Numbered from the stretch's first letter, positions 44,321-53,937 are shown. The stretch: 64,000 nt of DNA from JBBQZU01 sp038207425 (GCA_038207425.1 JBBQZU010000004.1:124001-188000), one strand, 5' to 3'. Numbers and translations: made by a program. The notes: generated by a model not told the origin, from the letters alone.

Positions 44321-44393
44321 GATTCGGTAGCTCAGCTGGTAGAGCACAACACTTTTAATGTTGGGGTCCTGGGTTCGAGCCCCAGCCGGATCA
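44321..44393 (+). tRNA. trnK: tRNA-Lys (anticodon UUU)
   Basis: A 73-base tRNA. The acceptor stem GATTCGG pairs with CCGGATC (one G-T). The D arm is GCTCAGCTGGTAGAGC. The anticodon stem CAACA/TGTTG carries loop CTTTTAA with anticodon TTT. The T arm is CTGGG-TTCGAGC-CCCAG, and the discriminator is A. CCA is not encoded. A full promoter lies upstream and a terminator downstream. Confidence 0.97.
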
Positions 44394-44397
44394 CAAA

Positions 44398-44429
44398 AAG
44401 CCGTTCTGATTTGAGCGGCTTTTTTTTTG
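44398..44429 (+). terminator. intrinsic terminator of tRNA-Lys
   Basis: AGCCGTTC ... GAGCGGCT forms a hairpin with one G-T pair, followed by nine T. Confidence 0.85.
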
Positions 44430-44495
44430 GGTTCTTCTCCTGCAGGATTTTTTGTAATATCGGCTCCACAAACCAAGAAAAGAATTTTTAATACT

Positions 44496-45176
44496 ATGAG
44501 ATCGTTTGCAACTGTTTTCATGTTGGCTTCTGTATTACTATTTTCCACAGCCTGCAACGAGGTGCCGCCCCCTGCTAAAAAACCTGCAGTGGCACCGCTC
44601 AAGAAAGTTGAAGGAGCTGAGTTAACCGTAGGTGAACAGGTTTGGATGAGCAAAAATCTCGATGTGGTGAATTTCAGAAATGGGGAGCCCATACCACAGA
44701 TACAAAGCGATGAAGAATGGGAGAAAGCGGCAATGGCAGGCCAACCGGCTTTTTGTTATTACAATAATGATGCGGCCAGCGGCAAACGCTATGGCGTTCT
44801 GTACAATTGGTTTGCTGTAACCGACCCCCGCGGACTTGCTCCCGAAGGATGGCACGTGCCGAACCGCGATGAGTTTGAGCAACTGAAAGCCAAGCTTGGA
44901 GGACTCCCCACTGTAGGCCGAAGGATTAAAAGCGCCGGCGGCTGGGAAGTCGATGGCAACGGTACGGATGATGTAGGCTTTAAATCATTGCCAGGTGGAG
45001 CCAGAGGCGTAACCAGCGGCTTCAAAGGCCAAGGTAGGGTAGCGGTGTACTGGTCTACTTCTGAAAAGAGCAGTTCATTTGGATACTACAGGGTGTTGCA
45101 CTCCACCCGTACCGATTTTTACGAAGAAGACGACTATAAGGGGAGCGGTTTCGCTGTAAGATGTGTAAAGGATTAG
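44496..45176 (+). CDS. FISUMP-domain lipoprotein
   Basis: A 226-residue lipoprotein (MRSFATVFMLASVLLFSTAC; lipobox STAC). The C-terminal domain is of the Fibrobacter succinogenes major paralogous type: QVWMSKNLDVVNFRNGEPIP, YNWFAVTDPRGLAPEGWHVP, DEFEQLKAKLGG, DDVGFKSLPGGAR, YWSTSEKSS and GFAVRCVKD. Such proteins are surface-exposed and of unknown function; the fold is C-lectin-like in related cases. ATG at 44496 follows the tRNA terminator; the earlier in-frame start at 44427 lies within the T-run. Its stop codon lies in the degenerate first unit of the satD repeat array. Confidence 0.88.
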   Translation: MRSFATVFMLASVLLFSTACNEVPPPAKKPAVAPLKKVEGAELTVGEQVWMSKNLDVVNFRNGEPIPQIQSDEEWEKAAMAGQPAFCYYNNDAASGKRYGVLYNWFAVTDPRGLAPEGWHVPNRDEFEQLKAKLGGLPTVGRRIKSAGGWEVDGNGTDDVGFKSLPGGARGVTSGFKGQGRVAVYWSTSEKSSSFGYYRVLHSTRTDFYEEDDYKGSGFAVRCVKD

Positions 45177-45293
45177 TTTTTTGGGTATAGCCTTTAAGAG
45201 CTATATTCCTAAATATAGTATAAATAGGCTATATTCCGAATTATAATTCAAAAAGGTTATATTCTTAATTATAGTCTAAAAGGATTATATTTG
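45173..45293 (+). repeat. 28-bp direct-repeat array and -7 element upstream of satD-like gene
   Basis: Units start at 45201, 45229, 45257 and 45285, with an exact 28-bp period. Each begins C/TTATATT and, in the first three, carries an imperfect palindrome (CTATATTCCTAAATATAG in the first). A degenerate unit at 45173 keeps the inner TATAG in phase. The last unit merges into TATATTTG (45286-45293), a perfect -7 box. There is no TTTG at -33. The array thus looks like a multi-site operator for a regulator that binds side by side. The SatD-like protein just downstream, which has its own helix-turn-helix, is the first candidate. Confidence 0.8.
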
Positions 45294-45310
45294 ACGCAAA
45301 TGTTAAAGCA

Positions 45311-45934
45311 ATGATCTCCATTATCACCGGCGATATAATCGATTCCAGTAAGCTGTCAGACCCTGATGAGTGGCTCATTTCCATTAAAGATTTTCTGAAT
45401 GACAAAGTAGGGAAAGAGCCGAAGTATTGGGAAATATACCGCGGCGACAGTTTTCAATTTGAGGCTGGGCCTGCTGAGTCATTCAAGCTTGCCATATGCC
45501 TTAAGGCTTTGCTTATGAGCGAAGCAAATGTTGACGCCCGTATTTCAATTGGTATTGGCAGTTCCTTGCATTCAAGAGAACGCATTTCGGAATCTACGGG
45601 CGAGGCATTTCTGTATTCGGGGCATGGATTTGAAACGCTCAGAAATGAGAAGCGCACCCTGGCTTTTGCATCGCCCTGGGCTGATCTCAATGAAGAGATG
45701 AATTTATTCTTCACATTTATTGACCACATAACCCAATCGTGGACGCAGGTTTTGTCGGAGACGGTATATGCGGCCATGAATGATACCCAATTTACTCAGG
45801 TAGATTTGGCGGCTGCACTCGGCATATCGCAGCCATCAGTAAGCACCAGAATGCAAAGAGCAAGGCTGCATGAAATCAATGAATTCAACAAGTATTTTGA
45901 AAAGAGAATTTCGCGATATACCGGGCTGATATGA
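45311..45934 (+). CDS. SatD-like protein with C-terminal helix-turn-helix
   Basis: A 207-residue protein. The N-terminal part (MISIITGDIIDSSKLSDPDEW ... YWEIYRGDSFQFE ... ARISIGIGS) resembles SatD-family/adenylyl-cyclase-like folds. The C-terminal 40 residues form a helix-turn-helix (FTQVDLAAALGISQPSVSTRMQRARL). It is probably a DNA-binding sensor. Its 3' end overlaps the next gene by an ATGA. Streptococcal satD and satE are an analogous pair (acid-tolerance/secretion locus), which is the only functional hint. It sits directly behind the 28-bp repeat array. Confidence 0.85.
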   Translation: MISIITGDIIDSSKLSDPDEWLISIKDFLNDKVGKEPKYWEIYRGDSFQFEAGPAESFKLAICLKALLMSEANVDARISIGIGSSLHSRERISESTGEAFLYSGHGFETLRNEKRTLAFASPWADLNEEMNLFFTFIDHITQSWTQVLSETVYAAMNDTQFTQVDLAAALGISQPSVSTRMQRARLHEINEFNKYFEKRISRYTGLI

Positions 45935-46641
45935 TATTACTTATCAAGTTTTTATTGGCCCATTTTATCGGCGACTTCCTATTGCAGCGTTCATCATGGG
46001 TGCAAAGCAAATTGAACCGCAAGTGGAAATCGCCCTGGCTGTATGCGCACATTCTAATACATTTTGGGCTAATAATTCTTCTTACACGGGGTTTTCAATT
46101 TTGGAAAGAAGCGCTAATTATCTCAATGGCTCATCTGATAGTTGACATCATAAAAATTCAAGTACAGAAAGAATCCACAGCAAGGGCGTGGTTTTTCATT
46201 GATCAGGCTATGCATATTTGCACTATTCTTATTGTGTGGTTTACCTTTCACTTCCATGATTCGGTCGCGTTTTATCCCGGTACTGAATTTTGGATTTACA
46301 TCACGGCTGCCGTATTTCTTTCAATTCCCTCTTCATTTATTGTTTCAAACATTATAATACCCTATACCAAGCTGCTCGAAGAGCCTGCAGAGGCAGCGTT
46401 GCCCCGAGCCGGTCAATATATTGGCATGCTCGAAAGGATTCTCAGCCTGGCTTTTATAGCCATAGGGCAGTGGGGTGCTTTGGGTTTTCTGATCGGCGCC
46501 AAATCAGCTTTCCGGTTTGCTGACCTCACGCGCGCTAAAGACAGGAGGCTTACCGAGTATATTCTGATAGGTACCCTGCTCAGCTTTTCAATCGCAATAG
46601 GCACTGGATTATTATGCAGGTGGATCATTTCCATTTCCTGA
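45931..46641 (+). CDS. DUF3307-type (SatE-like) membrane protein
   Basis: A 236-residue protein with six to seven membrane segments, starting MILLIKFLLAHFIGDFLLQ, with H-x-x-x-D-x-I-K-I-Q and ARAWFFIDQAMHICTIL. The D-F-L-L-Q and I-D-Q-A-x-H motifs are DUF3307 hallmarks. No catalytic role is known. It overlaps the SatD-like gene by 4 bp, so the two are translationally coupled. Confidence 0.88.
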   Translation: MILLIKFLLAHFIGDFLLQRSSWVQSKLNRKWKSPWLYAHILIHFGLIILLTRGFQFWKEALIISMAHLIVDIIKIQVQKESTARAWFFIDQAMHICTILIVWFTFHFHDSVAFYPGTEFWIYITAAVFLSIPSSFIVSNIIIPYTKLLEEPAEAALPRAGQYIGMLERILSLAFIAIGQWGALGFLIGAKSAFRFADLTRAKDRRLTEYILIGTLLSFSIAIGTGLLCRWIISIS

Positions 46642-46754
46642 GAAATCATTTTCTGATCTAGCTGCTTTGTTTTTTGAACCAGGCCGGCATTGCCCAATGT
46701 CCCGCCTTCACGGCAAATGAATAAAACCGGGTCGCAATAGCTTGATATTCTTGC

Positions 46755-49271
46755 TCAGAATGAAAAAACGAGCTTCAAATTGAGCCTTCTGGAGGTCAGG
46801 AAGTTCGGAACTCCATATTGCCTGCCCTGCGACTCTTGCACCCAGGTATAACTTATGGTATTGTTGATATCGAAAAGATTCCACACTTCAAGACTTATGA
46901 TCGCTGTTTTAAAGTTTCCAAAAGGTCCTTTTCCGGGAGTTTTGGGCATAAGGTCTTTAGAGAAACCAATATCGACCCGTCTATACGACCTGAAGCGCTC
47001 TGTATCCTTCCAGCGCTCATTATCGGGTGGGCCAAATGGCAAGCCTGTACCGAAAAGTACGTTCAGGTGTACCCTGAATCCGGGTATGCTCGGCATCTCA
47101 TCCTGAAAGAAGGTACTGAAGAATACCCTGCGGTCGGTAGGGCGGGGAATGTTGCCGGGAAATGCCACAATTGTATCCACCGCGACGTTGTTCGAAGTAA
47201 AGCTTCCTTGGATTTCTTCACCGTCGCTATTAAAAAGCCTGTAATAAAAATCGTCATAGATATCCTCATCCGTTTTAAGGAAACTGAGGTTGGCCCATGA
47301 CTCGATACCCGGAATGAACTCGCCGTTTATTTTCATATCAAGTCCGGCGGCATAGCCGGAGGAGAGTTGATCGCCGAAGTAACGCAGCCTGATATTATCA
47401 ATTTCATAAGGTACCAGATACTCGAGGTCTTTGTAGTAAGCTTCGGTGATGAATTTAAAGTCGCGCTCCCACATCTTGAAGTTTACATCGGCACCTAATA
47501 CGAAATGTATAGACCGCTGGGCACGGTTGTTCGCATTCAGACTTCCATCAATGGACCTAAGCTCGCGATAAAAGGCCGGCTGATAGTAATAACCTGTGCT
47601 GAATCTGAATACCACGTCGCGCCGGAGCGTAGTGCTGTCGTTTACAAGTTTTATCCACTTCGGTTTATAGGCAATTGTTCCTCGCGGGCTTACTACCGTT
47701 TCGTTGCTGTAATCCCAGTAATGAGCCCTGATGCCCACTGTGGCTGTAAGTTCAGCTTCGTTGCCGGCCAGAAGGTCCCAGGTGTTTTGCGCATAGGCAA
47801 GTATTCTGTTTGAAACAACTGTATTGCCGCCCTTGATTACATCCCTAAGAATAATTTGATCGCCGGGGTTTATGGGTGTACTGAAGCCCGATGAATCTAT
47901 ATAGCTCCACTCGCTCAGGCGGTCGGTTATATTTTCCGTTTGCCAGGTTACGCCCCATTGCAAATATTTATTGTCGATGGTTTTAAAACCCCTGTGCTGA
48001 AAGCTTATTACCCTTGCGTCAATTTGATTTCGGGCGTGCTCGAGGTATCCACCTATGCCTCTGTTGCGCACTACATTTCCGAATTCATCACCGCCAAGAT
48101 CGCGCTCCAACTCATCAAGGCGGTACTGACCCAATATGTCGAAGGTTTCGTCTTCCATTGTTTGAAAAACGGACGCGGTGAATTTTAGTCGGGTGTCGAG
48201 GTTGGGTTTATATTCAGTTGAAATTGCTCCAAAGCCTGTTTGAAATGACGTTATTTCCTGGCCTTCAAAAAAGACTGTGAGCCTCAGTGCTTCATTGATA
48301 CTTCCGAATTGCGTTTGCCGGGTACCCGGTATGAATTTATAATTATTTGAAGAGAAATTACCTAAGAACTGAACGTCCCACTTATTGCTGATGGCATAGG
48401 TCCAGTAGGTTTGAACATCCGTAAAATTGGGTTGGTAATCGCCCTGTGTATCAAGCGACCCGAGTATGTATTGGTTGGTGAGGTAGCGCACCCCGGTTAT
48501 TTGGGTAAAACGGTTGTTTTTTGAAGCACTTTCTACTGAAGCAGAGCCACCCAATAAGCTTGCACTCACGCTTCCGCCAAAGCGCCGAGGTCTCTTGTAT
48601 TGTATGTCAAGTACCGAGCTCATTTTATCGCCATAGCGTGCATCAAAGCCACCGGCACTGAAGTAAATGCTGCTCACCATATCGGGGTTTGGAAAGCTGA
48701 GCCCTTCCTGCTCACCACTCCGCGCAAGAAATGGGCGGTATACTTCAATATCGTTTACATATACCAGATTTTCGGCGTAGCTGCCCCCACGCACGCTGTA
48801 TACCGAGCTCAGTTCATTGCTCATTTGCACGCCAAGTTGCGATGTGAGCACACTTTCTATACCTTGCTGTACACTGGGATTTACTTTTATGTCCTTAAGC
48901 GGCACCCGGGTCATAGTTGTTTTCCGGGAGCGGTCTTCAATTATTTCTACGCCTTCTATTTGCAGTACGTCCAGTCTTGAATCGAGTGTTGGCGACTGGC
49001 CGGCATAGATGGTGATGGTTTCTATGCGGCTTTTATGTGAGATGTGGCTTATATCTACTTTAAGGTCACTTCCCGGAAGGAGCTCCAAGGTAAACCTTCC
49101 GTTTTTATCAGTGAATGTACCTGCCTGTTGACTGCGCACATAAACATTCGCAAATTCAATAGGCTCACCCTTGGTGTCTGTAATACGGCCTTTGAGTTGC
49201 ACTTTATCTTGGGCTAATGCGTAGCCAGGTAGTGCAAGGATTATAAGTAAAACGAGTATTCGGTGTATCAA
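46755..49271 (-). CDS. TonB-dependent outer-membrane receptor
   Basis: An 838-residue outer-membrane protein. The signal peptide is MIHRILVLLIILALPGYALAQ. An N-terminal carboxypeptidase-like regulatory domain (LKGRITDTKGEPIEFANVYV) is followed by a plug domain (QGIESVLTSQLGVQ, YSVRGGSYAENLVYVNDIEV) and a 22-strand-type barrel ending in Phe (LKLVFSF). It takes up a large or scarce nutrient with TonB energy. There is no SusD partner, so it is not a classical polysaccharide locus. The gene upstream (49323) has the same kind of regulatory domain. Confidence 0.94.
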   Translation of the reverse strand: MIHRILVLLIILALPGYALAQDKVQLKGRITDTKGEPIEFANVYVRSQQAGTFTDKNGRFTLELLPGSDLKVDISHISHKSRIETITIYAGQSPTLDSRLDVLQIEGVEIIEDRSRKTTMTRVPLKDIKVNPSVQQGIESVLTSQLGVQMSNELSSVYSVRGGSYAENLVYVNDIEVYRPFLARSGEQEGLSFPNPDMVSSIYFSAGGFDARYGDKMSSVLDIQYKRPRRFGGSVSASLLGGSASVESASKNNRFTQITGVRYLTNQYILGSLDTQGDYQPNFTDVQTYWTYAISNKWDVQFLGNFSSNNYKFIPGTRQTQFGSINEALRLTVFFEGQEITSFQTGFGAISTEYKPNLDTRLKFTASVFQTMEDETFDILGQYRLDELERDLGGDEFGNVVRNRGIGGYLEHARNQIDARVISFQHRGFKTIDNKYLQWGVTWQTENITDRLSEWSYIDSSGFSTPINPGDQIILRDVIKGGNTVVSNRILAYAQNTWDLLAGNEAELTATVGIRAHYWDYSNETVVSPRGTIAYKPKWIKLVNDSTTLRRDVVFRFSTGYYYQPAFYRELRSIDGSLNANNRAQRSIHFVLGADVNFKMWERDFKFITEAYYKDLEYLVPYEIDNIRLRYFGDQLSSGYAAGLDMKINGEFIPGIESWANLSFLKTDEDIYDDFYYRLFNSDGEEIQGSFTSNNVAVDTIVAFPGNIPRPTDRRVFFSTFFQDEMPSIPGFRVHLNVLFGTGLPFGPPDNERWKDTERFRSYRRVDIGFSKDLMPKTPGKGPFGNFKTAIISLEVWNLFDINNTISYTWVQESQGRQYGVPNFLTSRRLNLKLVFSF

Positions 49272-49322
49272 GCCGTGTAAATAATCAATTCAAGAAGCAA
49301 ACATAACTGATTTAAACTTGTA

Positions 49323-49976
49323 TTATTGCCCACCCCGTTTTCGTTCGGATTTAAAATCGCCACGTTTCCAAGCATGAATGAATTGAGACCAAGCTATGGG
49401 GTTTAACAGATTTATGGGTACAGCTTGTCCTGCATAATACAACTGGCTGTGATATTGATTCATAGCCATTTTGAAAGTTTCGTCACCGCTTGGCATCGTG
49501 GCATCCATTCTCGAGATCATTTCGGCAGCCAAAAGGTTGCGCTGCGCTCGTTCTATATCAGTTTCAGGCGAGGAAGCTGCCAGAAAAGCCTGCTTAAACT
49601 GCTCACGAGATGGCCACGGGTAAATAATGGATTCTTTAAGTACCACAGTATCGACTTCCAGCATTTGTATAAGGCTGTACCTGCTTGTAGTGAGTGTATC
49701 AGGAATTACAAACCGCGCCTTGCGGTAACCGATTGCCGAAAACCTTACAGAATCGCCTTTTTGTGCTACAAATGAGAAATACCCGTAAATGTCAGTCACC
49801 GTTCCGCGGCGGTTATTTTCTATAAGTACACTCGCAAAAGGTACGGGATTCAAGCTGTCATTAGAAATAACTACACCGGAAAATTGAATCAAGTCATCAT
49901 CCGTTCTTTGGGCATAACTGCTTGATAGCGAAAATACAAATAGGATTATGGCTATCGCCTTTATAAAATTCATCAT
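49323..49976 (-). CDS. carboxypeptidase-like regulatory-domain protein
   Basis: A 217-residue exported protein. After the signal peptide (MMNFIKAIAIILFVFSLSSSYAQ) comes a carboxypeptidase-D-like regulatory domain (QFSGVVISNDSLNPVPFASVLIEN ... GTVTDIYGYFSFVA). The rest is helical and polar. It precedes the TonB receptor by 51 bp on the same strand. It may be a surface or periplasmic partner of the receptor. No enzyme motif was seen. MMNF at 49976 versus MNF at 49973 cannot be separated. Confidence 0.85.
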   Translation of the reverse strand: MMNFIKAIAIILFVFSLSSSYAQRTDDDLIQFSGVVISNDSLNPVPFASVLIENNRRGTVTDIYGYFSFVAQKGDSVRFSAIGYRKARFVIPDTLTTSRYSLIQMLEVDTVVLKESIIYPWPSREQFKQAFLAASSPETDIERAQRNLLAAEMISRMDATMPSGDETFKMAMNQYHSQLYYAGQAVPINLLNPIAWSQFIHAWKRGDFKSERKRGGQ

Positions 49977-50018
49977 GTGCTGCTATGCTTCAAAAGTAAC
50001 GGTTTTAAGCCAATCGGG

Positions 50019-50051
50019 TTTTGACATGGCTATTTATTATGCATACATTTG
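50019..50051 (+). promoter_or_regulatory. Bacteroidota-type promoter of the T9SS gene at 50073
   Basis: TTTTG at 50019-50023, 20-bp spacer, TACATTTG at 50044-50051. The -7 box ends 21 bp before the TTG start. Confidence 0.75.
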
Positions 50052-50072
50052 ATTTCATAAAACTGATTTTCC

Positions 50073-51155
50073 TTGAAAAAATTCTACACTTCATTCGTTT
50101 TCACTGCTCTGGCTTCAGTGGCTTTATTTGGCCAGCCGGTAATTACCAACGCTACTTTTACCAACAACACAACGGTACTCAGTTACCGCAATGCTGGACC
50201 ACTGTGGCTTGCTACTTTTAATCCTGACGCAATTTCAGGGCCAAATGTAATTTGGAATTATCCTGGTTTTGAAGTAGCCGACTTGGTAACCGAATCCTTT
50301 GTGCCTGTAAATTCAACTCCGCTCACATACCAGTTCTTCTTCAACAACCAGTTTCTTTATCCCAATAGTTTTTCGAATCATGCGCTGCCCATAGATGCAA
50401 GTACCGCAGAGCTTCCCATTCCCGTTGCGACTTCTGATGCTTACTCGTTTTTCAGAAATGCTGGAAATGGATACTATGCCACGGGGTTTGCAGCAACAGT
50501 AGAAGGGTTTCCGTTGCCACTTACAGTTCCTTATACAACCGCTGACAAAATTTTCAAGTTTCCATTGAATTATCAAGATACCAATGAGTCAAACAGCAGC
50601 CTTTCATTAGCGGTGCCCACCTTCGGCTATTACGGTCAGGATGCCATAAGAAACAGCGTGGTTGATGGCTGGGGTACGCTACAAACTCCTTATGGAATCT
50701 ATGAAGTATTGCGTGTACGGGCTGAGCGATTTATTACTGACACCATATATATTGAAGAGTCCGCAACCGGACAGAGCATTGACCGCCCAATACAAATTGA
50801 TTATGCATGGCTTTCCACATCAGTGCCCGGCCCTGTAATGCAGGCCAGCGTGATAGGCGGGCAGGTAGTTTCCGCTCGGATTTTAGACGGAGTCGGCCCG
50901 ACAGGTATAAGTGAAACAGCACTCACCGGTATTTCCGTATTTCCGAACCCTGCAGTGCAGTACGTGAACGTTTATGGGCTCAACAGGCCATCTGTAATCA
51001 GGGTATTCTGCACGGATGGTAAGTTGGTATATAGTGAAAATACCGCAGGTCCTTTGGCGCAAATCGAAGTTCAGAATTTGCCCATCGGTATGTATATGGT
51101 TCAGGTAATCAATGAAGGCGGTAGCTTCACCACCCGCTTTGTTGTGGCCCGATGA
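50073..51155 (+). CDS. secreted T9SS type A sorting-domain protein
   Basis: A 360-residue protein with a signal peptide (MKKFYTSFVFTALASVALFGQ, TTG start). The body (about 25-270) is a beta-rich domain with no known family (ATFTNNTTVLSYRNAGPLWL, then LTYQFFFNNQFLYPNSFSNH). The end is a T9SS domain (VFPNPAVQYVNVYG ... FCTDGKLVYSE ... GMYMVQVINEGG ... FVVAR). The TTG start is supported by a full promoter and by the absence of an earlier usable start. It converges on the large subtilase with 2 bp between stop codons. Confidence 0.88.
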   Translation: MKKFYTSFVFTALASVALFGQPVITNATFTNNTTVLSYRNAGPLWLATFNPDAISGPNVIWNYPGFEVADLVTESFVPVNSTPLTYQFFFNNQFLYPNSFSNHALPIDASTAELPIPVATSDAYSFFRNAGNGYYATGFAATVEGFPLPLTVPYTTADKIFKFPLNYQDTNESNSSLSLAVPTFGYYGQDAIRNSVVDGWGTLQTPYGIYEVLRVRAERFITDTIYIEESATGQSIDRPIQIDYAWLSTSVPGPVMQASVIGGQVVSARILDGVGPTGISETALTGISVFPNPAVQYVNVYGLNRPSVIRVFCTDGKLVYSENTAGPLAQIEVQNLPIGMYMVQVINEGGSFTTRFVVAR

Positions 51156-51157
51156 GC

Positions 51158-53782
51158 TTACTCAACCATGAGTTTACTCACTGCCCTTGCGCCGTCAGTG
51201 AAGATGGTTTCAATAAGGTATACCCCCTGACTCAGGCCTGATACATCTATTGCAGCATTGTTTTGCAGTGCTCCCTTTTGGGAAATAAGCATACCGCGCA
51301 CATCAAATATTGCAACCTTGGCCGTATTTTCATTCCCGCTCCACCGTATATTGAAATGCGAACTGGTAGGGTTGGGGCTGATTGTGGTTGCTATTACAGG
51401 ATATTTTTTGGTATTTGACGTTATAGGAAAGCTGATATTATCCAAAAGCAAATTGTTGCCGCGACGGTTGGTAGATTCAAAAACAATGTAAAAGTTATAG
51501 AAGTCTATATTTTCTGAAATGACCGTTTGCCAATCGTCCACAGATTCAGGGAAAGCATTGGCCAGGTTATTCGAATTGGTCCAAAGATCAGAACCACCGG
51601 CTTTGAAAAGTATTTGGGTGTTGAAATCAGGTGCACAGTGCACCGCATATACCGTTAGTGTATCCATTTGAAAATCATTGTTATTGCGCTTTCGGTAGAA
51701 GTAATCAAACTCGACCGTATATCCACCATCAAAAAACTCTTGGTCAATTACTGGGCTCATAAGCCAATCTTTCTGACTCGCAATAAGATTATAGCCGGGG
51801 TGATTGAGCCAGGCTGATTTACCTTCCGGGTTTGAGCTTTTTAAAGATTGTATACCATCAGAAATATTCCAAGATATCTCAGCATCAGGATTGTAAATAG
51901 TCCAAATGGCCGGATCAATTCCCGACTCAAATTCTTCATAAAAATCCGAAGCATCGGCAGTGGGTAGCTGTGTCCAGCGTTTTACCCCGTTATTGTTCAA
52001 CACATCGTATTCACCAGGCAGCGTTGCCAGCGAATAGTGAAGTTCTATATTTCCAACTCCCTGAATTTCTAACTCAGGTAAAATAAGCTGGGTTGTAGCA
52101 CCGGGTGCAAGCGAGAAAAGTTCATCTGTATAGAAGCCTGACAAGCTCTGATTCGATTCATAAGAAACTGTGATACCCTCAATAGATGAAAGGCCATTGT
52201 TTCTCACCGTTAATTTGGGTGTAATCGATGATTGGTTCAAAACAGAACTGCATCTGAAAGCATCTGTGGGCTCATTGACCGAAACAAGCTCAAGGTCAAC
52301 GTCAGGTGATGCAGGCAGCACAGGGTCATTTTCCAAAGCCAAATAATCGAATGCAGCCTTCACGTTGATCATTCCCATCCCGAAGGTATTGTCTTCACCG
52401 GGTATTCCCTGGTCTGTGGCAGAGTTGTACAGTGAAAGGAGAATCTCTTCGCCGGTGAGATATGGAAAAGCTTCCTTGAGCAAGAGCACTGCGCCGCTTA
52501 CGTGTGGTGAGGCCATGGATGTTCCGCTGAAGAGATCGTATTCATTGTTTGCCACAGCAGAACGCACATTCACACCAGGAGCCGATACTTCAGGCTTTAT
52601 AAGCAGGCTGCCACTCCCATCGCATACACTCGGGCCGCGACTCGAGAAGTTAGCGATGTTCCAGGGACCATTACCTACGCCGTTTAAGGCTCCTACACTA
52701 AAGGTATTTACAAGGCTCATATTGATATTGGTTGGTATTGAGATGGTTTGATCACCTGGGCCATTGTTGCCAGCGCTGAATACATTGGCGATACCTGCGG
52801 CTTCAACGGCAGCCATTACCGGAATTACAAATTGAGAGCATGCACCCCAATCCTGGTCATCAATATCATTTGGGCGGCCCCATGAATTGTTAATCACATC
52901 CGGAATATCATCAAAGGTATCCTCATCGCCATCCGGATTCAGCGACCATTCAAAACCGAGCATCAATTCGCTCAAAGGTTTTACAAATGCAAGATTGGAA
53001 ACGATCGGGTCAGTAGCGATAAAATAGGCGCGTGGCGCTACACCAATGGTATCGGCTGTGGCAGTGTCGAGGCCAAGCATGATGCCGCTTACATGCGTGC
53101 CGTGGCTGCTGGGCTTATCGGTAGGTACAGGGCTGTCAAACCCAAACCAGGTGGATTGCAGGGGCATGCGATTTGGTAAAAATCTGCTTCCAAAGGTGGG
53201 GTGCTCAGGCCAAACACCGGTATCGAAAGTCATGGCAATGCGACCGTGGCCGGTATAACCCATTGCCCACATTTCGGGGGCTTTTATCGCAGCGAGCCCC
53301 GGCTCAATGCCGCCAATGCTTTTCGCCGTATTTCCTGTTGCTTTCATGGGTTCCACAAGCCCATATTCAGCCGGATTGAGATCTATGTAGGCTATCTCAG
53401 GCAGGTATGTCAGTGCTTGAATCAGTGCGGCATTTGCCGAAAGGCTTATGCTGTTTGATATCCAGAATTGCTGAAGCGCTTCATACGGCTCATTGCTGCT
53501 CTCTATAAAATTAACTACCGAAAGTTGGGTCGAAGATGCCTTACTTTTGAGTGCGCTCATTACCATTTTTGACCTACCGGTAACTGGAACTTTTGCCTCG
53601 TTCATTAGCTTTTTTAAAGCTGCCATATCTACGGCATCACCGATTAGCAATATCACAGGAATCAGTTCATCAGCAGTGGCAGAACCCAGCCTATTCAGAA
53701 GGCGCTGCTCCATAAAGGCGTATTGGGCTTGCGTAAAACCAATTGTCAAAACCATCAGTGCGCTAAGTACAAGTCTTTTCAT
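51158..53782 (-). CDS. large subtilisin-like (S8) protease with T9SS tail
   Basis: An 874-residue secreted protease. The signal peptide is MKRLVLSALMVLTIGFTQAQ. An N-terminal inhibitor-like propeptide is followed by the S8 domain: Asp187 (TFDTGVW), His227 (SSHGTHVSGI), the oxyanion Asn in FSAGNNGPG, and Ser422 (SGTSMASPHVSG). A CARDB-like beta domain (about 500-600), a lectin-like region (WTIYNPDAEISWNISDGIQ) and a T9SS sorting domain (TISPNPTSSHFNIRWSG ... FDVRGMLI ... GVYLIETIFTDG ... SKLMVE) follow. It degrades proteins outside the cell. It is the second S8/T9SS protease in the window but only distantly related to the one at 19985. Confidence 0.94.
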   Translation of the reverse strand: MKRLVLSALMVLTIGFTQAQYAFMEQRLLNRLGSATADELIPVILLIGDAVDMAALKKLMNEAKVPVTGRSKMVMSALKSKASSTQLSVVNFIESSNEPYEALQQFWISNSISLSANAALIQALTYLPEIAYIDLNPAEYGLVEPMKATGNTAKSIGGIEPGLAAIKAPEMWAMGYTGHGRIAMTFDTGVWPEHPTFGSRFLPNRMPLQSTWFGFDSPVPTDKPSSHGTHVSGIMLGLDTATADTIGVAPRAYFIATDPIVSNLAFVKPLSELMLGFEWSLNPDGDEDTFDDIPDVINNSWGRPNDIDDQDWGACSQFVIPVMAAVEAAGIANVFSAGNNGPGDQTISIPTNINMSLVNTFSVGALNGVGNGPWNIANFSSRGPSVCDGSGSLLIKPEVSAPGVNVRSAVANNEYDLFSGTSMASPHVSGAVLLLKEAFPYLTGEEILLSLYNSATDQGIPGEDNTFGMGMINVKAAFDYLALENDPVLPASPDVDLELVSVNEPTDAFRCSSVLNQSSITPKLTVRNNGLSSIEGITVSYESNQSLSGFYTDELFSLAPGATTQLILPELEIQGVGNIELHYSLATLPGEYDVLNNNGVKRWTQLPTADASDFYEEFESGIDPAIWTIYNPDAEISWNISDGIQSLKSSNPEGKSAWLNHPGYNLIASQKDWLMSPVIDQEFFDGGYTVEFDYFYRKRNNNDFQMDTLTVYAVHCAPDFNTQILFKAGGSDLWTNSNNLANAFPESVDDWQTVISENIDFYNFYIVFESTNRRGNNLLLDNISFPITSNTKKYPVIATTISPNPTSSHFNIRWSGNENTAKVAIFDVRGMLISQKGALQNNAAIDVSGLSQGVYLIETIFTDGARAVSKLMVE

Positions 53783-53937
53783 TTTCCGAAATTTTCGATT
53801 TCCGAAAGTAATATAAATCGCTGTTTCATTGTCGATATCTTTATATAAAACCGTGGAATGCTAAAGAGTCAGGTTGTCGCAAGGCCGACAATCCAATATC
53901 GAATCCTTTGGCGTACTTTGGCATCGACTACAAGCAT

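Noticed and set aside
45201..45284. 28-bp repeats as a small CRISPR array
   Set aside because: The repeats are directly abutting with no unique spacers, no cas genes are near, and the last unit forms a promoter element.
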